A stretch of 64,000 nt of DNA from Sphingobium sp. AP49 (GTDB taxonomy: Bacteria > Pseudomonadota > Alphaproteobacteria > Sphingomonadales > Sphingomonadaceae), in the NCBI RefSeq assembly GCF_000281715.2, contig NZ_CP124576.1, positions 1,619,501 through 1,683,500 on the forward strand, in the 5' to 3' direction. The notes below the pieces were generated by a model. It saw only the letters and a program-made list of their open reading frames with translations. It was not told the origin of the DNA and did not search any database. The position numbers were made by a program, and so were the translations under genes. Shown here piece after piece: positions 34,151-43,110 of this stretch (positions are counted from its first letter, which is position 1; each line of letters starts with the position of its first letter).

Positions 34151-34684
34151 ATGGCGCAGGAAATCGCGACGCTGGCTGGGGGCTGCTTCTGGTGTACGGA
34201 AGCAGTCTACCAGACGCTCAAGGGCGTGGAATCGGTCCAGAGTGGCTATATCGGCGGTAGCAAGCCGAACCCCACCTATGAAGAAGTGTGCACCGGCAAT
34301 ACGGGGCATGCAGAGGCGATCCGCATTGCCTTCGATCCGACCGTCATTTCCTATGGCGATCTGCTCGACATCTTCTTCGCGACGCATGACCCGACGACGC
34401 TGAACCGCCAGGGCAACGATATCGGCACCCAGTATCGCTCGGCCATCTTCCCGCATTCACCGGCCCAGGCGGCCGAAGCGCAGGCCGGGATCGCGCGGGC
34501 GCAGGCGGATCAGAGCGCGCCGATCGTGACCGCGATCGAAGCCGACGCCCCCTGGTATCCGGCCGAGGATTATCACCAGAAATATTGGGAACGGGTCGGC
34601 GACCAGAATCCCTATTGCATGGCCGTGATCCCGCCCAAGCTGGCCAAGCTGCGCAAGGGCTTTGCGGCGCGCATCGACGCCTGA
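34151..34684 (+). CDS. msrA: Peptide methionine sulfoxide reductase MsrA
   Basis: 177 residues. GGCFWC places the nucleophile at Cys12, with Cys15 close by; GYIGG, NPTYEEVCTG and GHAEAI are the usual family motifs. TQYRSAIF and the glutamate/tyrosine-rich EDYHQKYW complete the active site, and Cys in NPYCMAV is the resolving candidate. It reduces methionine-S-sulfoxide in proteins. Ribosome site AAGGA precedes ATG 34151. Confidence 0.95.
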   Translation: MAQEIATLAGGCFWCTEAVYQTLKGVESVQSGYIGGSKPNPTYEEVCTGNTGHAEAIRIAFDPTVISYGDLLDIFFATHDPTTLNRQGNDIGTQYRSAIFPHSPAQAAEAQAGIARAQADQSAPIVTAIEADAPWYPAEDYHQKYWERVGDQNPYCMAVIPPKLAKLRKGFAARIDA

Positions 34685-34734
34685 CCGCATCTGAGGGCGG
34701 TTTTCCCGTCGGCTCATCCTGTTTCGCTATGTTT

Positions 34735-34749
34735 TTAGCCTATGGTTAA
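34735..34749 (+). promoter_or_regulatory. Candidate CtrA-binding site
   Basis: TTAG, seven bases (CCTATGG), then TTAA: one base off the CtrA consensus TTAA-N7-TTAA with exact spacing. It lies 50 bases before the start of a small lipoprotein gene. Such matches arise by chance, so only a hypothesis. Confidence 0.3.
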
Positions 34750-34798
34750 TGTCGGCCATGGCAGAGGCGGTGAAATGGATGAGTCGGGGGACTTGGGA

Positions 34799-35065
34799 AT
34801 GAAGAAGTCTATTTTTCTGATCGCGCCATTGGGCGCGTTGATGCTGACGGGCTGCATCGCCAAGACGGCGCTGGATGTGGTGACCCTGCCGGTGAAGGCG
34901 GGCGCACAGGCGGCCGACTGGGCGACGACCAGCCAGGATGAAGCGGACCGCAATTACGGGCGCAAGATGCGCGAGCAGGAAGAGCGCGACGGCAAGGCCG
35001 CCAAGAAGGCGGAGAAGGAACGGCGACGCCAGTGTCGCGAGGCGGGCTACGACAATTGCGGCTGA
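34799..35065 (+). CDS. Small lipoprotein with charged helical tail
   Basis: 88 residues from ATG 34799. The lipobox LTGC (Cys18) follows MKKSIFLIAPLGALM, so the protein is lipid-anchored. The mature part is mostly a charged helix (RKMREQEERDGKAAKKAEKERRRQCREAG) with a terminal cysteine pair C...C. Function unknown; sphingomonads have many like it. The longer frame starting at 34742 is rejected as it hides the signal. Confidence 0.75.
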   Translation: MKKSIFLIAPLGALMLTGCIAKTALDVVTLPVKAGAQAADWATTSQDEADRNYGRKMREQEERDGKAAKKAEKERRRQCREAGYDNCG

Positions 35066-35079
35066 CGGGAACGCCGCGG

Positions 35080-36048
35080 TCAGGCTGCGGCGCGGCGTAA
35101 CCGGTCATTGATGGCCGTGCCGATCCCTTCGTCGGGGATCGGGGCCACGGCGATCTGGCCCTGAGTGCTGGCATCGGCGACATGCAGGGCGGTGAACAAA
35201 TTGGCTGCCGCCTCGCGCAGATCGGCATCCACGCTGAGATTGAGATGGCAGGGCATCAGGCCGAAGCCGATCAGATATTCCCCGTTCTCGGCCCTGAGCG
35301 CATTCAGCCTGACCGGCTTTGACGGTGCATAATGGCTTTCAAGCTGGCCCGGCGCCTCGATCTTGGCGCCGTCCCCGCCGCCATCCCTGCCGACAATCAC
35401 GGGCAGGCCGCTCGCCTCTTCCAGCATCGCGGCGGTGACGGGGCCGGGGCGCAGCAGGCGGATACGGTCCGGTTCCGGCGCGGCGATGGTCGATTCCAGG
35501 CCTTCGCTGGTCGGACCTTCGTCCAGGATCATGCGGATCTTGCCGTTGAGGCTGGCCAGGACATGCTCGGCCCGGCTGGGGCTGATCGCGCCGCTGCGAT
35601 TGGCCGAGGGGGCCGCTAGCGGGCGCCCGCTTTCCCGGATCAGCGCGCGCATCGCCGGATGGGCAGGCAGGCGCAGCGCGACGGTCGGCAGGCCGGCCAT
35701 GACCAGCGGCGACAGGCCGCTATCGGCCCGTACCGGCAGGACCAGAGTCAATGCCCCCGGCCAGAAACGGGCGGCGAGCCGTTCCGCTTCCGGCGCGAAG
35801 TCCGCCAGGCGGCGGGCCATGTCCATGTCGGCGACATGGACGATCAGCGGATTGAAGCTGGGCCGCCCCTTGGCGCTATAGATGCCCGCGACCGCATGGG
35901 AATCGGTCGCGTCGGCAGCCAGGCCGTAGACGGTCTCGGTCGGAACGGCGACAGGCTCACCGGCGCGGATTAGCAGGGCCGCCTCGCGCAGGGATTCTGC
36001 GCCATAACGGCAGATTCTGGTGGAAAAGGCAGGATTTGGGATAGTCAC
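35080..36048 (-). CDS. L-threonylcarbamoyladenylate synthase, Sua5 type
   Basis: 322 residues. The YrdC domain has VAVPTETVYGLAADA, SAKGRPSFNPLIVHV, the WPGALTLVL segment and PSANRSGAISPSRAEHV. A linker leads to a C-terminal Sua5 domain (residues about 200-320), so this is the two-domain Sua5 rather than short TsaC. It makes threonylcarbamoyl-AMP from threonine, bicarbonate and ATP for the t6A37 modification of tRNA. Convergent with the lipoprotein gene, 14 bases apart. Confidence 0.93.
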   Translation of the reverse strand: MTIPNPAFSTRICRYGAESLREAALLIRAGEPVAVPTETVYGLAADATDSHAVAGIYSAKGRPSFNPLIVHVADMDMARRLADFAPEAERLAARFWPGALTLVLPVRADSGLSPLVMAGLPTVALRLPAHPAMRALIRESGRPLAAPSANRSGAISPSRAEHVLASLNGKIRMILDEGPTSEGLESTIAAPEPDRIRLLRPGPVTAAMLEEASGLPVIVGRDGGGDGAKIEAPGQLESHYAPSKPVRLNALRAENGEYLIGFGLMPCHLNLSVDADLREAAANLFTALHVADASTQGQIAVAPIPDEGIGTAINDRLRRAAA

Positions 36049-36158
36049 GACCCCCGCGATATAGACCCCGGAACGCTGCAGTAAAAGGCCATTGCGTCAA
36101 TGGAATGACATTGTCGCCAAAGCTTGCGGCAACTGTGCCCGCCCGCTAATCCGGCGCC

Positions 36159-36974
36159 ATGAACGACGCCCTGCTGACCCGTATCGCCGAAGCGCTGGAA
36201 CGGCTTGCGCCGCCGCCGGCTTCATCCGCCGACCTTGCGGCTGCACCGGCCTATGTGTGGGATGGGGTGGCGATCCGTGCGGTGGATGCGTTTGCACCGG
36301 TCGATTTCGACCTGCTGACGGGAATCGATGCCCAGAAAATGGCGTTGTTGGATAATAGTCGCCGCCATGCTGCCGGCCATGCCGCGCATGACGTGTTGCT
36401 GTGGGGGGCACGCGGGACCGGAAAATCAGCGACGGTCGCGGCGGCGGTCGGCAAGCTGCAGCGCGAGGGCCAGGATATCGCCCTGCTGCAATGCGCGATC
36501 GATGAGCTGGCGAGCCTGCCGACGCTCTTCACGCAACTGCGCGGGACGGACCGCCCGTTCATCCTGTTCCTGGACGATCTGGGTTTTGACGAAGGGGTGG
36601 GGGATGCGCGGGCGCTGCGTTCGCTGCTGCAAGGCGGCACGTCCGCCCGACCGGCGAATGTCCGTCTATATGTGACGTCGAACCGTCGTCATATCGTGCC
36701 ACGGAACCTGTCCGAGCAGGACGACCCGATCAATCCGCGCGATGTGGTCGACGACAAGATGGCGCTGTCCGACCGTTTCGGGTTGAGCCTGGGCTTCCAT
36801 GCGCTCGACCAGGACGCCTATGTCGCGATCGTCGAGGGTTATGCGAAGGCGCTGGAGCTGGCCGTCGAGCCGCTTGATGCGATCCAGTGGGCGACCCAGC
36901 GGGGGAGCCGTTCGGGCCGCGTGGCCTGGCAATATGTGGTCGAGCTGGCCGGACGGAACGGCCTTACGCTCTAA
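36159..36974 (+). CDS. DUF815 family P-loop ATPase
   Basis: 271 residues. Walker A LLWGARGTGKSA near residue 82 and Walker B FILFLDDLGFDE near residue 130, with TSNRRHIVPRNLSEQDD as sensor-like motif and the trailing FGLSLGFHALDQDAYV, identify the DUF815 AAA-like family. Cellular role is not established. Divergent from the Sua5 gene with a 110-base shared control region and followed by a terminator. Confidence 0.9.
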   Translation: MNDALLTRIAEALERLAPPPASSADLAAAPAYVWDGVAIRAVDAFAPVDFDLLTGIDAQKMALLDNSRRHAAGHAAHDVLLWGARGTGKSATVAAAVGKLQREGQDIALLQCAIDELASLPTLFTQLRGTDRPFILFLDDLGFDEGVGDARALRSLLQGGTSARPANVRLYVTSNRRHIVPRNLSEQDDPINPRDVVDDKMALSDRFGLSLGFHALDQDAYVAIVEGYAKALELAVEPLDAIQWATQRGSRSGRVAWQYVVELAGRNGLTL

Positions 36975-36979
36975 AGGGT

Positions 36980-37016
36980 GGGCGGAAGCGACCTGCGCAT
37001 CCGCCCTGTCTTTTCT
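36980..37016 (+). terminator. Intrinsic terminator after the DUF815 gene
   Basis: GGGCGGA and TCCGCCC pair across a 13-base loop, followed by TGTCTTTTCT. The stop of the convergent sugar dehydrogenase lies at its right edge. Confidence 0.6.
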
Positions 37017-38343
37017 ATTGGGCGCGGGTCACGCGCCACACCACGCCGCCGACATCGTCGCTGACCAGCAGCGCGCCCTTCGCATCGACGGTGACATCGA
37101 CCGGACGGCCGCGGGCGGCGCCCTGCGCATCAAGGAAGCCGGTCAGCACGTCGATCGGCTTGGCCTTGCCGACCTCGCCATTGTCGGCGAAGGGCACGTA
37201 GACGACCTTGTAGCCGGCGGCCGGCTTGCGGTTCCAGCTGCCATGCAGGCCGACAAAGGCACCATTGCCATAGGGCGCGCCAAGCTGGACGCCAGCGGCG
37301 AAGCTGAGGCCGAGCGGCGCGACATGGTTGCCCAGCGCATAATCGGGGCGCTTGGTATATTCGCGGATTTCCGGCCGCTGCGGCTGAACCCGGCGATCCT
37401 CATAACCGCCCCAATAATTCCAGGGCCAGCCATAGAAGGCGCCGAATTCGACCCGGGTCAGATAGTCGGGGACCAAGTCGCCGCCGAGCATGTCGCGTTC
37501 ATTGACCACGCCCCACAAGATTCCGCTCTTGGGTTCAAAGGCGAGGCCGACCGGGTTGCGCAGGCCCGAGGCATAGATGCGATAGTCACCCGTCCTGGGA
37601 TTGACTTCCAGCACGGAGGCGCGGTTCGCTTCGCTTTCCAGGCCATTTTCGCCGATATTGCTGTTCGATCCGACGCCGATGTAGAGCAGGCCATTAGGGC
37701 CGGCGGTCAGGCTGCGCGTCCAGTGCATGTTGGGCGCCTGGGCCGGCAGGTTCAGGATCTTGCGGCCCTTGGCGCTGATCCTAGTATCGCCTTCCTTGTA
37801 GGGAAAGGCCATCAGCGCATCGGTATTGGCGACGTAAAGCGTGTCGCCCAGCAGCGCCATGCCATAGGGCGAGTGCAGGCCGGTCAGGAAGGCGGTCTTG
37901 GTGTCCGCCTTGCCGTCGCCATCGGTGTCGCGCAGCAGAGTGATACGATCGGGCGAGGGGACGCCGGCGCCAGCCTTGTTCATCAGGAAGTTCATGACGC
38001 GGCTGACGATGCCACTTTGAGGGCGCGGCGGGCTGTTGGTTTCGGCCGTCAGGATATCGCCATTGGGCAGGCGCAGCAGCGAGCGGGGATGGACCAGCCC
38101 ATCGGCGAAGCGATCGACGGTGAGGCCCTTGGCGGCGACCGGCTTCTCCCCGGCCTTCCACGGCTTTACCTCGGCGATATTGACGGTCGGGATCATCTCG
38201 CTGCGCGGGGCAGTGAACTGCGGCTCCGGCCCGACGTCACTGCCGGCCGGCAGGCGCGCGGTATCGCCCTGTGCGAAATAGAGAAAGGCGCCGCCGGCAA
38301 GGACCAGGGCGACAAGGGGGATAGCGATGATGTGCTTCTTCAT
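37015..38343 (-). CDS. PQQ-dependent sugar (sorbosone-type) dehydrogenase
   Basis: 442 residues from ATG 38343; the 12 residues before it are not needed. An N-terminal membrane segment (IIAIPLVALVLAGGAFLYF) anchors or exports it. Beta-propeller blades carry HPRSLLRLPNGDIL, DTDGDGKADTKTAF, GLHSPYGMALLGDTLY, YIGVGSNSNIGENG and GLRNPVGLAFEP, matching the GDH/sorbosone (GSDH) family with periplasmic location. HGSWNRKPAAGYKVV near the end is conserved. It oxidises a sugar or sugar alcohol with PQQ; the substrate is unknown. Confidence 0.9.
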   Translation of the reverse strand: MKKHIIAIPLVALVLAGGAFLYFAQGDTARLPAGSDVGPEPQFTAPRSEMIPTVNIAEVKPWKAGEKPVAAKGLTVDRFADGLVHPRSLLRLPNGDILTAETNSPPRPQSGIVSRVMNFLMNKAGAGVPSPDRITLLRDTDGDGKADTKTAFLTGLHSPYGMALLGDTLYVANTDALMAFPYKEGDTRISAKGRKILNLPAQAPNMHWTRSLTAGPNGLLYIGVGSNSNIGENGLESEANRASVLEVNPRTGDYRIYASGLRNPVGLAFEPKSGILWGVVNERDMLGGDLVPDYLTRVEFGAFYGWPWNYWGGYEDRRVQPQRPEIREYTKRPDYALGNHVAPLGLSFAAGVQLGAPYGNGAFVGLHGSWNRKPAAGYKVVYVPFADNGEVGKAKPIDVLTGFLDAQGAARGRPVDVTVDAKGALLVSDDVGGVVWRVTRAQ

Positions 38344-38400
38344 GCCGCAACATCTATGCGGCGCGGAACGCTCTAGCAAGGCGCTCCGTGCGGTTGCCGG

Positions 38401-38577
38401 CTAATCGCGGGCGCGTTCCCGCAACCAGAGCAGCAGGGCGATCACGCTGCCGGTGCCCGCGCCGATCAGCAAGCCTGCGCTGGGCTGACCCAGCAGTCCG
38501 CCGCCGATCGTGCCTGCCAGGATGAGCAGGGCGATGATGGCGCCGCTTCCGGTGGATTGATGCTTGCTCTTGGCCAT
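38401..38577 (-). CDS. Small two-segment membrane protein
   Basis: 58 residues from ATG 38577. A polar start (MAKSKHQSTGSG) is followed by two hydrophobic segments joined by a short turn (GGGLLGQPSAG) and ends in RERARD. Sequence resembles small glycine-zipper-like membrane proteins. Upstream frame to 38748 lacks coding features. Function unknown; lies 57 bases upstream of the sugar dehydrogenase gene on the same strand. Confidence 0.6.
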   Translation of the reverse strand: MAKSKHQSTGSGAIIALLILAGTIGGGLLGQPSAGLLIGAGTGSVIALLLWLRERARD

Positions 38578-38814
38578 GGCGCGAGCCTTGCCATGGTGTG
38601 GGACGCAATGCCAGCCGCTTTTGGCGATGGCGTACAGACCGTGACATCGTCCTGATCCGGGACGCTGCTGTGCCTTTCCGGGACTTTTGTCCCGGCTTGG
38701 GACATGGCTAATCCGCCATTCACTCTTTCGCCCCGCCCTTTGAGCCAAAGTGCTGAAATGGCATGGGAATTGAACCCTTGTTCAGATCAGGGGCGCAAAA
38801 AAGTCGGGGGTCGC

Positions 38815-39024
38815 ATGAACGTGCCGTATCTTACGGATCGCAAGAGCTATGAGGATGCTGCCGAACTGATGGCGGTGTTCGGCGCCAATGCAGGATATGA
38901 AGCGGCGGCGCGAGCCGATCGCAGCCGCGACCTTGGCAATCACATCCATTTTTGCCACTGGCGCCAGATCGAGCGGCTGATCGTTCTGCTGGCCCATGAC
39001 CAGCCATTGGGCACGATCCACTGA
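38815..39024 (+). CDS. Conserved small hypothetical protein
   Basis: 69 residues from ATG 38815, with CGGGGG as ribosome site. The sequence is alpha-helical (YEDAAELMAVFGANAGYEAAARADRSRD) with a short His-rich patch (NHIHFCHWRQIERLIVLL). No domain was recognised; composition and ribosome site support coding. A bidirectional terminator follows directly. Confidence 0.6.
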   Translation: MNVPYLTDRKSYEDAAELMAVFGANAGYEAAARADRSRDLGNHIHFCHWRQIERLIVLLAHDQPLGTIH

Positions 39025-39033
39025 ACGCCAAAG

Positions 39034-39064
39034 AAAAGGCCGGCAGCAGACGCTCCGGCCTTTC
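39034..39064. terminator. Bidirectional intrinsic terminator
   Basis: AAAGGCCGG and CCGGCCTTT form a 9-bp perfect stem around an 11-base loop with A and T runs on either side, between the small protein gene and the convergent argC. Confidence 0.85.
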
Positions 39065-39086
39065 CAATATCGGGCTCTTGTGACGC

Positions 39087-40031
39087 TTAGAGCCTGAGCC
39101 CGGCCGTTTCCGGCAGTCCTGCCAGAATGTTGAGATTCTGCACCGCCGCACCGGCCGCGCCCTTGCCCAGATTGTCGAGCGTCGCGATCAGCCGAACCTG
39201 ACCGGCTTCGGCATTGCCGAACACCGACAAGGACAGGCGATCGGTGGCGCCGACCTGCTCGATCTCGACCTGCGCCATGGCGCCGCTGTCGGACAGGGGT
39301 GTCACGCTGACAATCGGCGATCCGGCATAAGCGGCCGCCAGGGCGGCGTGGATGTCGGCCGGTGAGGGCGTGCCGGGCATGGCGCGCAGCTGCAACGGCA
39401 CTTCCACCAGCATGCCGCGATAGGCATTGGCGACGGCGGGCGCGAACAGCGGCGGATGCGCAAGCCCCGAATAGCGGGTCATTTCCGGCACATGCTTGTG
39501 TGCCAGATTAAGGCCGTAAGCGCGGAAGGCAGTGGGCGCGCCGTCTATCCCTTCATATTCCGCGATCATCGCCTTGCCGCCGCCCGAATAGCCCGACGCC
39601 CCGGAAACGGTCACGGGCCAGTCGGCGGGCAGCAGCCCGGCCAGGGTCAGCGGGCGCACCAGGGCAAGAAAGCCGGTCGGCCAGCAGCCTGGATTGGCCA
39701 CGAAGCGGCTCGCTGCCAGCTTCTCCCGATGGCCCGGCTCCAACTCGGGAAAGCCGTAGGTCCAGCCGTCGGCCACGCGATGCGCGGTCGAAGCGTCGAT
39801 GACACGAGTATGGCCATTGTCGATCAGCGCCACGGATTCGCGTGCGGCATCGTCGGGCAGGCAGAGGACCACGATGTCGGCCGCATTGAGCGCATCGCGC
39901 CGTGCCGCCATGTTGCGGCGATCCTTCTCGTCGATCGTGATGAGCGACAATTCGGGCCGGCCGGCGAGCCGGTCGGCGATTTCGATGCCGGTCGTGCCAT
40001 GGCCGCCGTCGATGAAGACCTTAGTGCTCAC
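39087..40031 (-). CDS. argC: N-acetyl-gamma-glutamyl-phosphate reductase, type 2
   Basis: 314 residues from GTG 40031, which overlaps the upstream NlpC/P60 stop as GTGA. The NADP-binding motif FIDGGHGTTGIEI is at residues 6-18, characteristic of short type-2 ArgC; the catalytic cysteine is in ANPGCWPTG near residue 114, with VSGASGYSGGGK later. It carries out the third step of arginine synthesis. Coupling to an NlpC protein and a MarR regulator is not an obvious pathway unit. Confidence 0.94.
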   Translation of the reverse strand: MSTKVFIDGGHGTTGIEIADRLAGRPELSLITIDEKDRRNMAARRDALNAADIVVLCLPDDAARESVALIDNGHTRVIDASTAHRVADGWTYGFPELEPGHREKLAASRFVANPGCWPTGFLALVRPLTLAGLLPADWPVTVSGASGYSGGGKAMIAEYEGIDGAPTAFRAYGLNLAHKHVPEMTRYSGLAHPPLFAPAVANAYRGMLVEVPLQLRAMPGTPSPADIHAALAAAYAGSPIVSVTPLSDSGAMAQVEIEQVGATDRLSLSVFGNAEAGQVRLIATLDNLGKGAAGAAVQNLNILAGLPETAGLRL

Positions 40032-40936
40032 TTGGCAATTCTCCGCCGGGCGATGATCGGCTGGGCATGATCGGGCGCCAGGCGCGCGACGACATCGGCC
40101 AGCGGCTCCACCACGACCGCCATCCAATGGGCATTGGCATGCAGCAAATGGGTCGCGTCGGCCATGATGCCGACATGGCCGGGGAAGAAGACCAGATCGC
40201 CACGCTGCAACGGCGTACGGGCATCGATCGGTTCGCCTACGCCCTCGCACTGCAGATCGGTGTCGCGGGGCACGGCAATGCCGCATTGGGCGAGCGCGAC
40301 CTGGACCAGGCCGGAGCAGTCGATGCCGCGATGGCCGCGACCACCCCATACATAGGGCTGGCCCAGGTAATGTTCGGCGACCGTGACCCAGTCGCTGTCC
40401 AACGCATCGAGCGGAACGGCATGGCGGCCATGGATGAAGCCCTCACCCGAAGCAAGGAAGCCATTCTCGCTCTGGCCGGCGAATCGCGCGCCGAGCGGCC
40501 AATAATCGGCGATCGGCGCCTTGATATCCGGCGTACTGAACAGCGGGGCGGAATGGGTGCAGATGCGGTGGCTGGCGACTTCCTTCACATCCAGCGCGTC
40601 GCGCCGGATATAGCCGACATAACCGTCATGGCCGCAAAAGCCCCAGGCCCAATCCGTCATGACATCGAGCGCATGGAAGCTTTCGCCGCGCAGCAATTCG
40701 GTGACGGCCTCAGCGGTCGGCGAGGGCGCCGCGAGAACGGGTGCGCCCGGTGCCACGCAGGTCAGTTCGACCGCGCGGGCATAATGGGCGGAAAAAAGCA
40801 GCCCCGCGAGCGAGATATCGGCCAGGTCGCCGCGCGCCGCATGGGTGCGGCTATCGAGGGCAACGGAACGACCGTCCAGCTTGAACCGGGTTCTTTCAGG
40901 CGGTGTGTTCCGCGCGGGGATATTCTTGCCTGTCAT
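40028..40936 (-). CDS. NlpC/P60 family cell-wall peptidase with SH3-like domains
   Basis: 302 residues from ATG 40936, overlapping the MarR gene end by 41 bases in another frame. Two SH3-like regions (AVELTCVAPGAPVLAAPS and ASHRICTHSAPLFSTPD) come before the NlpC domain, whose catalytic cysteine is in GIDCSGLV near residue 204 and histidine in GHVGIM, followed by LLHANAH. No signal peptide is seen, as in similar dipeptidyl-peptidase-VI-like enzymes that cleave muropeptides in the cytoplasm. Translationally coupled to argC. Confidence 0.88.
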   Translation of the reverse strand: MTGKNIPARNTPPERTRFKLDGRSVALDSRTHAARGDLADISLAGLLFSAHYARAVELTCVAPGAPVLAAPSPTAEAVTELLRGESFHALDVMTDWAWGFCGHDGYVGYIRRDALDVKEVASHRICTHSAPLFSTPDIKAPIADYWPLGARFAGQSENGFLASGEGFIHGRHAVPLDALDSDWVTVAEHYLGQPYVWGGRGHRGIDCSGLVQVALAQCGIAVPRDTDLQCEGVGEPIDARTPLQRGDLVFFPGHVGIMADATHLLHANAHWMAVVVEPLADVVARLAPDHAQPIIARRRIAK

Positions 40937-41303
40937 CGCGCGCGGTTCCTGCGATGAAATGGTGAAAGGCGTCAAGAAATTCCGCGCCTTTGGGGGTGCG
41001 GGTGATGAAAATATTCCGTCGATCGGCCGCATCGCGCTCTCTCCGCAGATAACCGAGCGCCGATAGCTTGTTGAGCGCGCGCGTGATGACAGGCTTGGAT
41101 ACGTGGAGCGCTTCGGCCAATCCGCGCACCGTATGGGGGCCGGCGCCGATATAGACGGTGAGCATCAGGGCCATCTGGCGGTTGGTCAGGTCCGGTTTGC
41201 CCGATCGGACATAATCGACCAGCGTACGCATCCAGTGGCTGAGTGGCTGGATGCCCGGTCGGTCGAGTTCGGTGGCCTGTTGAGGGGGAGCGAGCGCGTT
41301 CAT
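40896..41303 (-). CDS. MarR-family transcriptional regulator
   Basis: 135 residues. A winged helix is visible: NRQMALMLTVYIGAGPHTVRGLAEALHVSKPVITRALNKLSALGYLRRERDAADRRNIFITRT, where the RALNKL helix is the recognition helix and DAADRRNIFI the wing. Relatives respond to small phenolics or stress. First gene of the MarR-NlpC-argC run; a target operator was not found. Confidence 0.88.
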   Translation of the reverse strand: MNALAPPQQATELDRPGIQPLSHWMRTLVDYVRSGKPDLTNRQMALMLTVYIGAGPHTVRGLAEALHVSKPVITRALNKLSALGYLRRERDAADRRNIFITRTPKGAEFLDAFHHFIAGTARDDRQEYPRAEHTA

Positions 41304-41366
41304 GCCATCCCAAACGCATGATGGCCAATCCGGTTGCGTAACGGATGGAAGGATATTGCGGCTATC

Positions 41367-42764
41367 CTATCGCATGCTGCCATAGCGTTGCTGCAACAGC
41401 CGGAATATCGCGCGCAGGCCGAGCGCCTCGCCACCCTTGGGCCGGCCCGGGCGGGGGGCGGGGCGCCAGGCGAAGGTGTCGAGATGGATCCAGGGCGTAT
41501 CGTCAGGCACGAAGCGCTGGAGGAACAGCGCGGCCGTGACCGCCCCGGCAAAGCCGCCTTCGCCGGCATTGTTGATATCGGCGATGTCGGATTTCAGCAT
41601 GTCATTATAGCCATCCCAAAGTGGCAGGCGCCAGGTCGGGTCATCCACCGCAAGGCCCGCTTCGCTGATCTCGCCCGCGAGCGTTTCGTCATTGGTGAAC
41701 AGGGCCGGCAGGTCGGGGCCGACCGCGACCCGGGCGGCGCCGGTCAGCGTTGCGAAGTCGATGATCAGTTCGGGCCTTTCCTCGCCGGCGCGGGTCAGCG
41801 CATCGCCCAGGACGAGCCGGCCTTCCGCATCGGTATTGCCGATCTCGACGGTCAGCCCCTGGCGGCTGGTCAAGATGTCGCCGGGGCGGAAGGCATTGCC
41901 GCCGATGGCGTTTTCCGCCGTGGGAACGAGCAGGTGCAGGCGCACCGGCAGGCGCGCGTCGATGATCAGCCGGGCAAGCGCGATCGCGTGCGCCGCACCG
42001 CCCATGTCCTTCTTCATCAGGCGCATGCCGGCCGACGGCTTGATATCGAGGCCGCCACTGTCGAAGCAGATGCCCTTGCCGATGACGGCGATGCGGGGTG
42101 CCGATGGATCGCCCCAGCGCATCTCGATGAGGCGCGGGGCGAAGCTCTTGTCGGCGGCCCTGCCGACGGCGTGGATCATGGGAAAGCCCTGTTCCAGCGG
42201 ATCGCCGCGCGTCACCTGGAGCGCGGCGCCCTGGGCCTGGGCCAACTGGTGCACCGCATCCTCAAGATCCTGTGGTCCCATGTCCGCAGCGGGGGTATTG
42301 ACCAGGTCGCGGACCAGCGCGACCGCCTCGGCCAGTTGCACCGTCGGCTCGATCCGGGCGACATCGGTGGTTAGCAGCACGCGCGGCCCCGTCGCACCTT
42401 CTTCCTTGCGATAACGATCGAACCGATATTGCGCGGTGAGCCAGCCCAGAGCGGCGGAGCCGGTGCTGCCTGCGGCCAGACGGTAGCTGCCCTCGGGCAG
42501 GCATTCGGCCAGCCGGGCAAGGCACCAGCTGCCCAGCGCATCGCGCTTGGCTACCCCGGCCACGACCGACCAGTCCTGTGCGTCCTCGCCGGGTAGAATC
42601 GCATGCTCGTGCGGTTTGGCACGGAATTTCTGTGCGGCGACCAGCGACCGGATGCGTTCAGGCTGTGCGTTGAGCCAGCTGTCCAATTCGCTGGCTTCCA
42701 CCAGGTGGATCGAACGGGCGGGCTGGTTGCTGTCGGCTTTGAGCAGGGCGGAAAAATCGATCAT
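41367..42764 (-). CDS. Leucyl aminopeptidase family protein (M17)
   Basis: 465 residues. Metal and active-site motifs VIGKGICFDSGGLDIKP (near residue 231), MRLMKKDMGGAAHAI and the M17 signature NTDAEGRLVLGDAL (near 308) are intact. The N-terminal domain is divergent from PepA, as in the PepB-like branch common in alphaproteobacteria. It removes N-terminal residues from peptides using two metal ions. Likely cytoplasmic and monocistronic. Confidence 0.92.
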   Translation of the reverse strand: MIDFSALLKADSNQPARSIHLVEASELDSWLNAQPERIRSLVAAQKFRAKPHEHAILPGEDAQDWSVVAGVAKRDALGSWCLARLAECLPEGSYRLAAGSTGSAALGWLTAQYRFDRYRKEEGATGPRVLLTTDVARIEPTVQLAEAVALVRDLVNTPAADMGPQDLEDAVHQLAQAQGAALQVTRGDPLEQGFPMIHAVGRAADKSFAPRLIEMRWGDPSAPRIAVIGKGICFDSGGLDIKPSAGMRLMKKDMGGAAHAIALARLIIDARLPVRLHLLVPTAENAIGGNAFRPGDILTSRQGLTVEIGNTDAEGRLVLGDALTRAGEERPELIIDFATLTGAARVAVGPDLPALFTNDETLAGEISEAGLAVDDPTWRLPLWDGYNDMLKSDIADINNAGEGGFAGAVTAALFLQRFVPDDTPWIHLDTFAWRPAPRPGRPKGGEALGLRAIFRLLQQRYGSMR

Positions 42765-42909
42765 GCAAAAGGATGTAGGAGAAAGCGGCTGGCATTGGAA
42801 AGCGCCATTTTTTCATCCCCCGGGGAAACCCGCTTTGCCTTCAGCGCATTTGCCTATTGTGGCTGGAGCGCCTAGGTTCCAGCCCATAGAAACGGCAAGG
42901 AGAGTAGCC

Positions 42910-43110
42910 ATGATCCGTTCCGACAATAACGGCCTGCAGGCACTGCGCGCGCGGGCCTATACGCTGGCCGAAACTGGCCAGTTCGCCAATGCCCATGCGG
43001 TCGAGCAGGCGCTGGTGGCCGAAGGCTGGCCCAATATCCATCGTGCGCTGGATGGCGATTATGCGCGCAAGGCGATCAGCGAACGCTGTCTGAGCGCCCA
43101 GGCCCATTGA
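42910..43110 (+). CDS. Conserved small hypothetical protein
   Basis: 66 residues from ATG 42910, preceded by AAGGAGAG. Helical throughout: ALRARAYTLAETGQFANAHAVEQALVAEGWPN looks like a TPR-type helix pair. Function unknown. Its stop overlaps the downstream lipoprotein start (TGATG), so the two are coupled. Confidence 0.7.
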   Translation: MIRSDNNGLQALRARAYTLAETGQFANAHAVEQALVAEGWPNIHRALDGDYARKAISERCLSAQAH

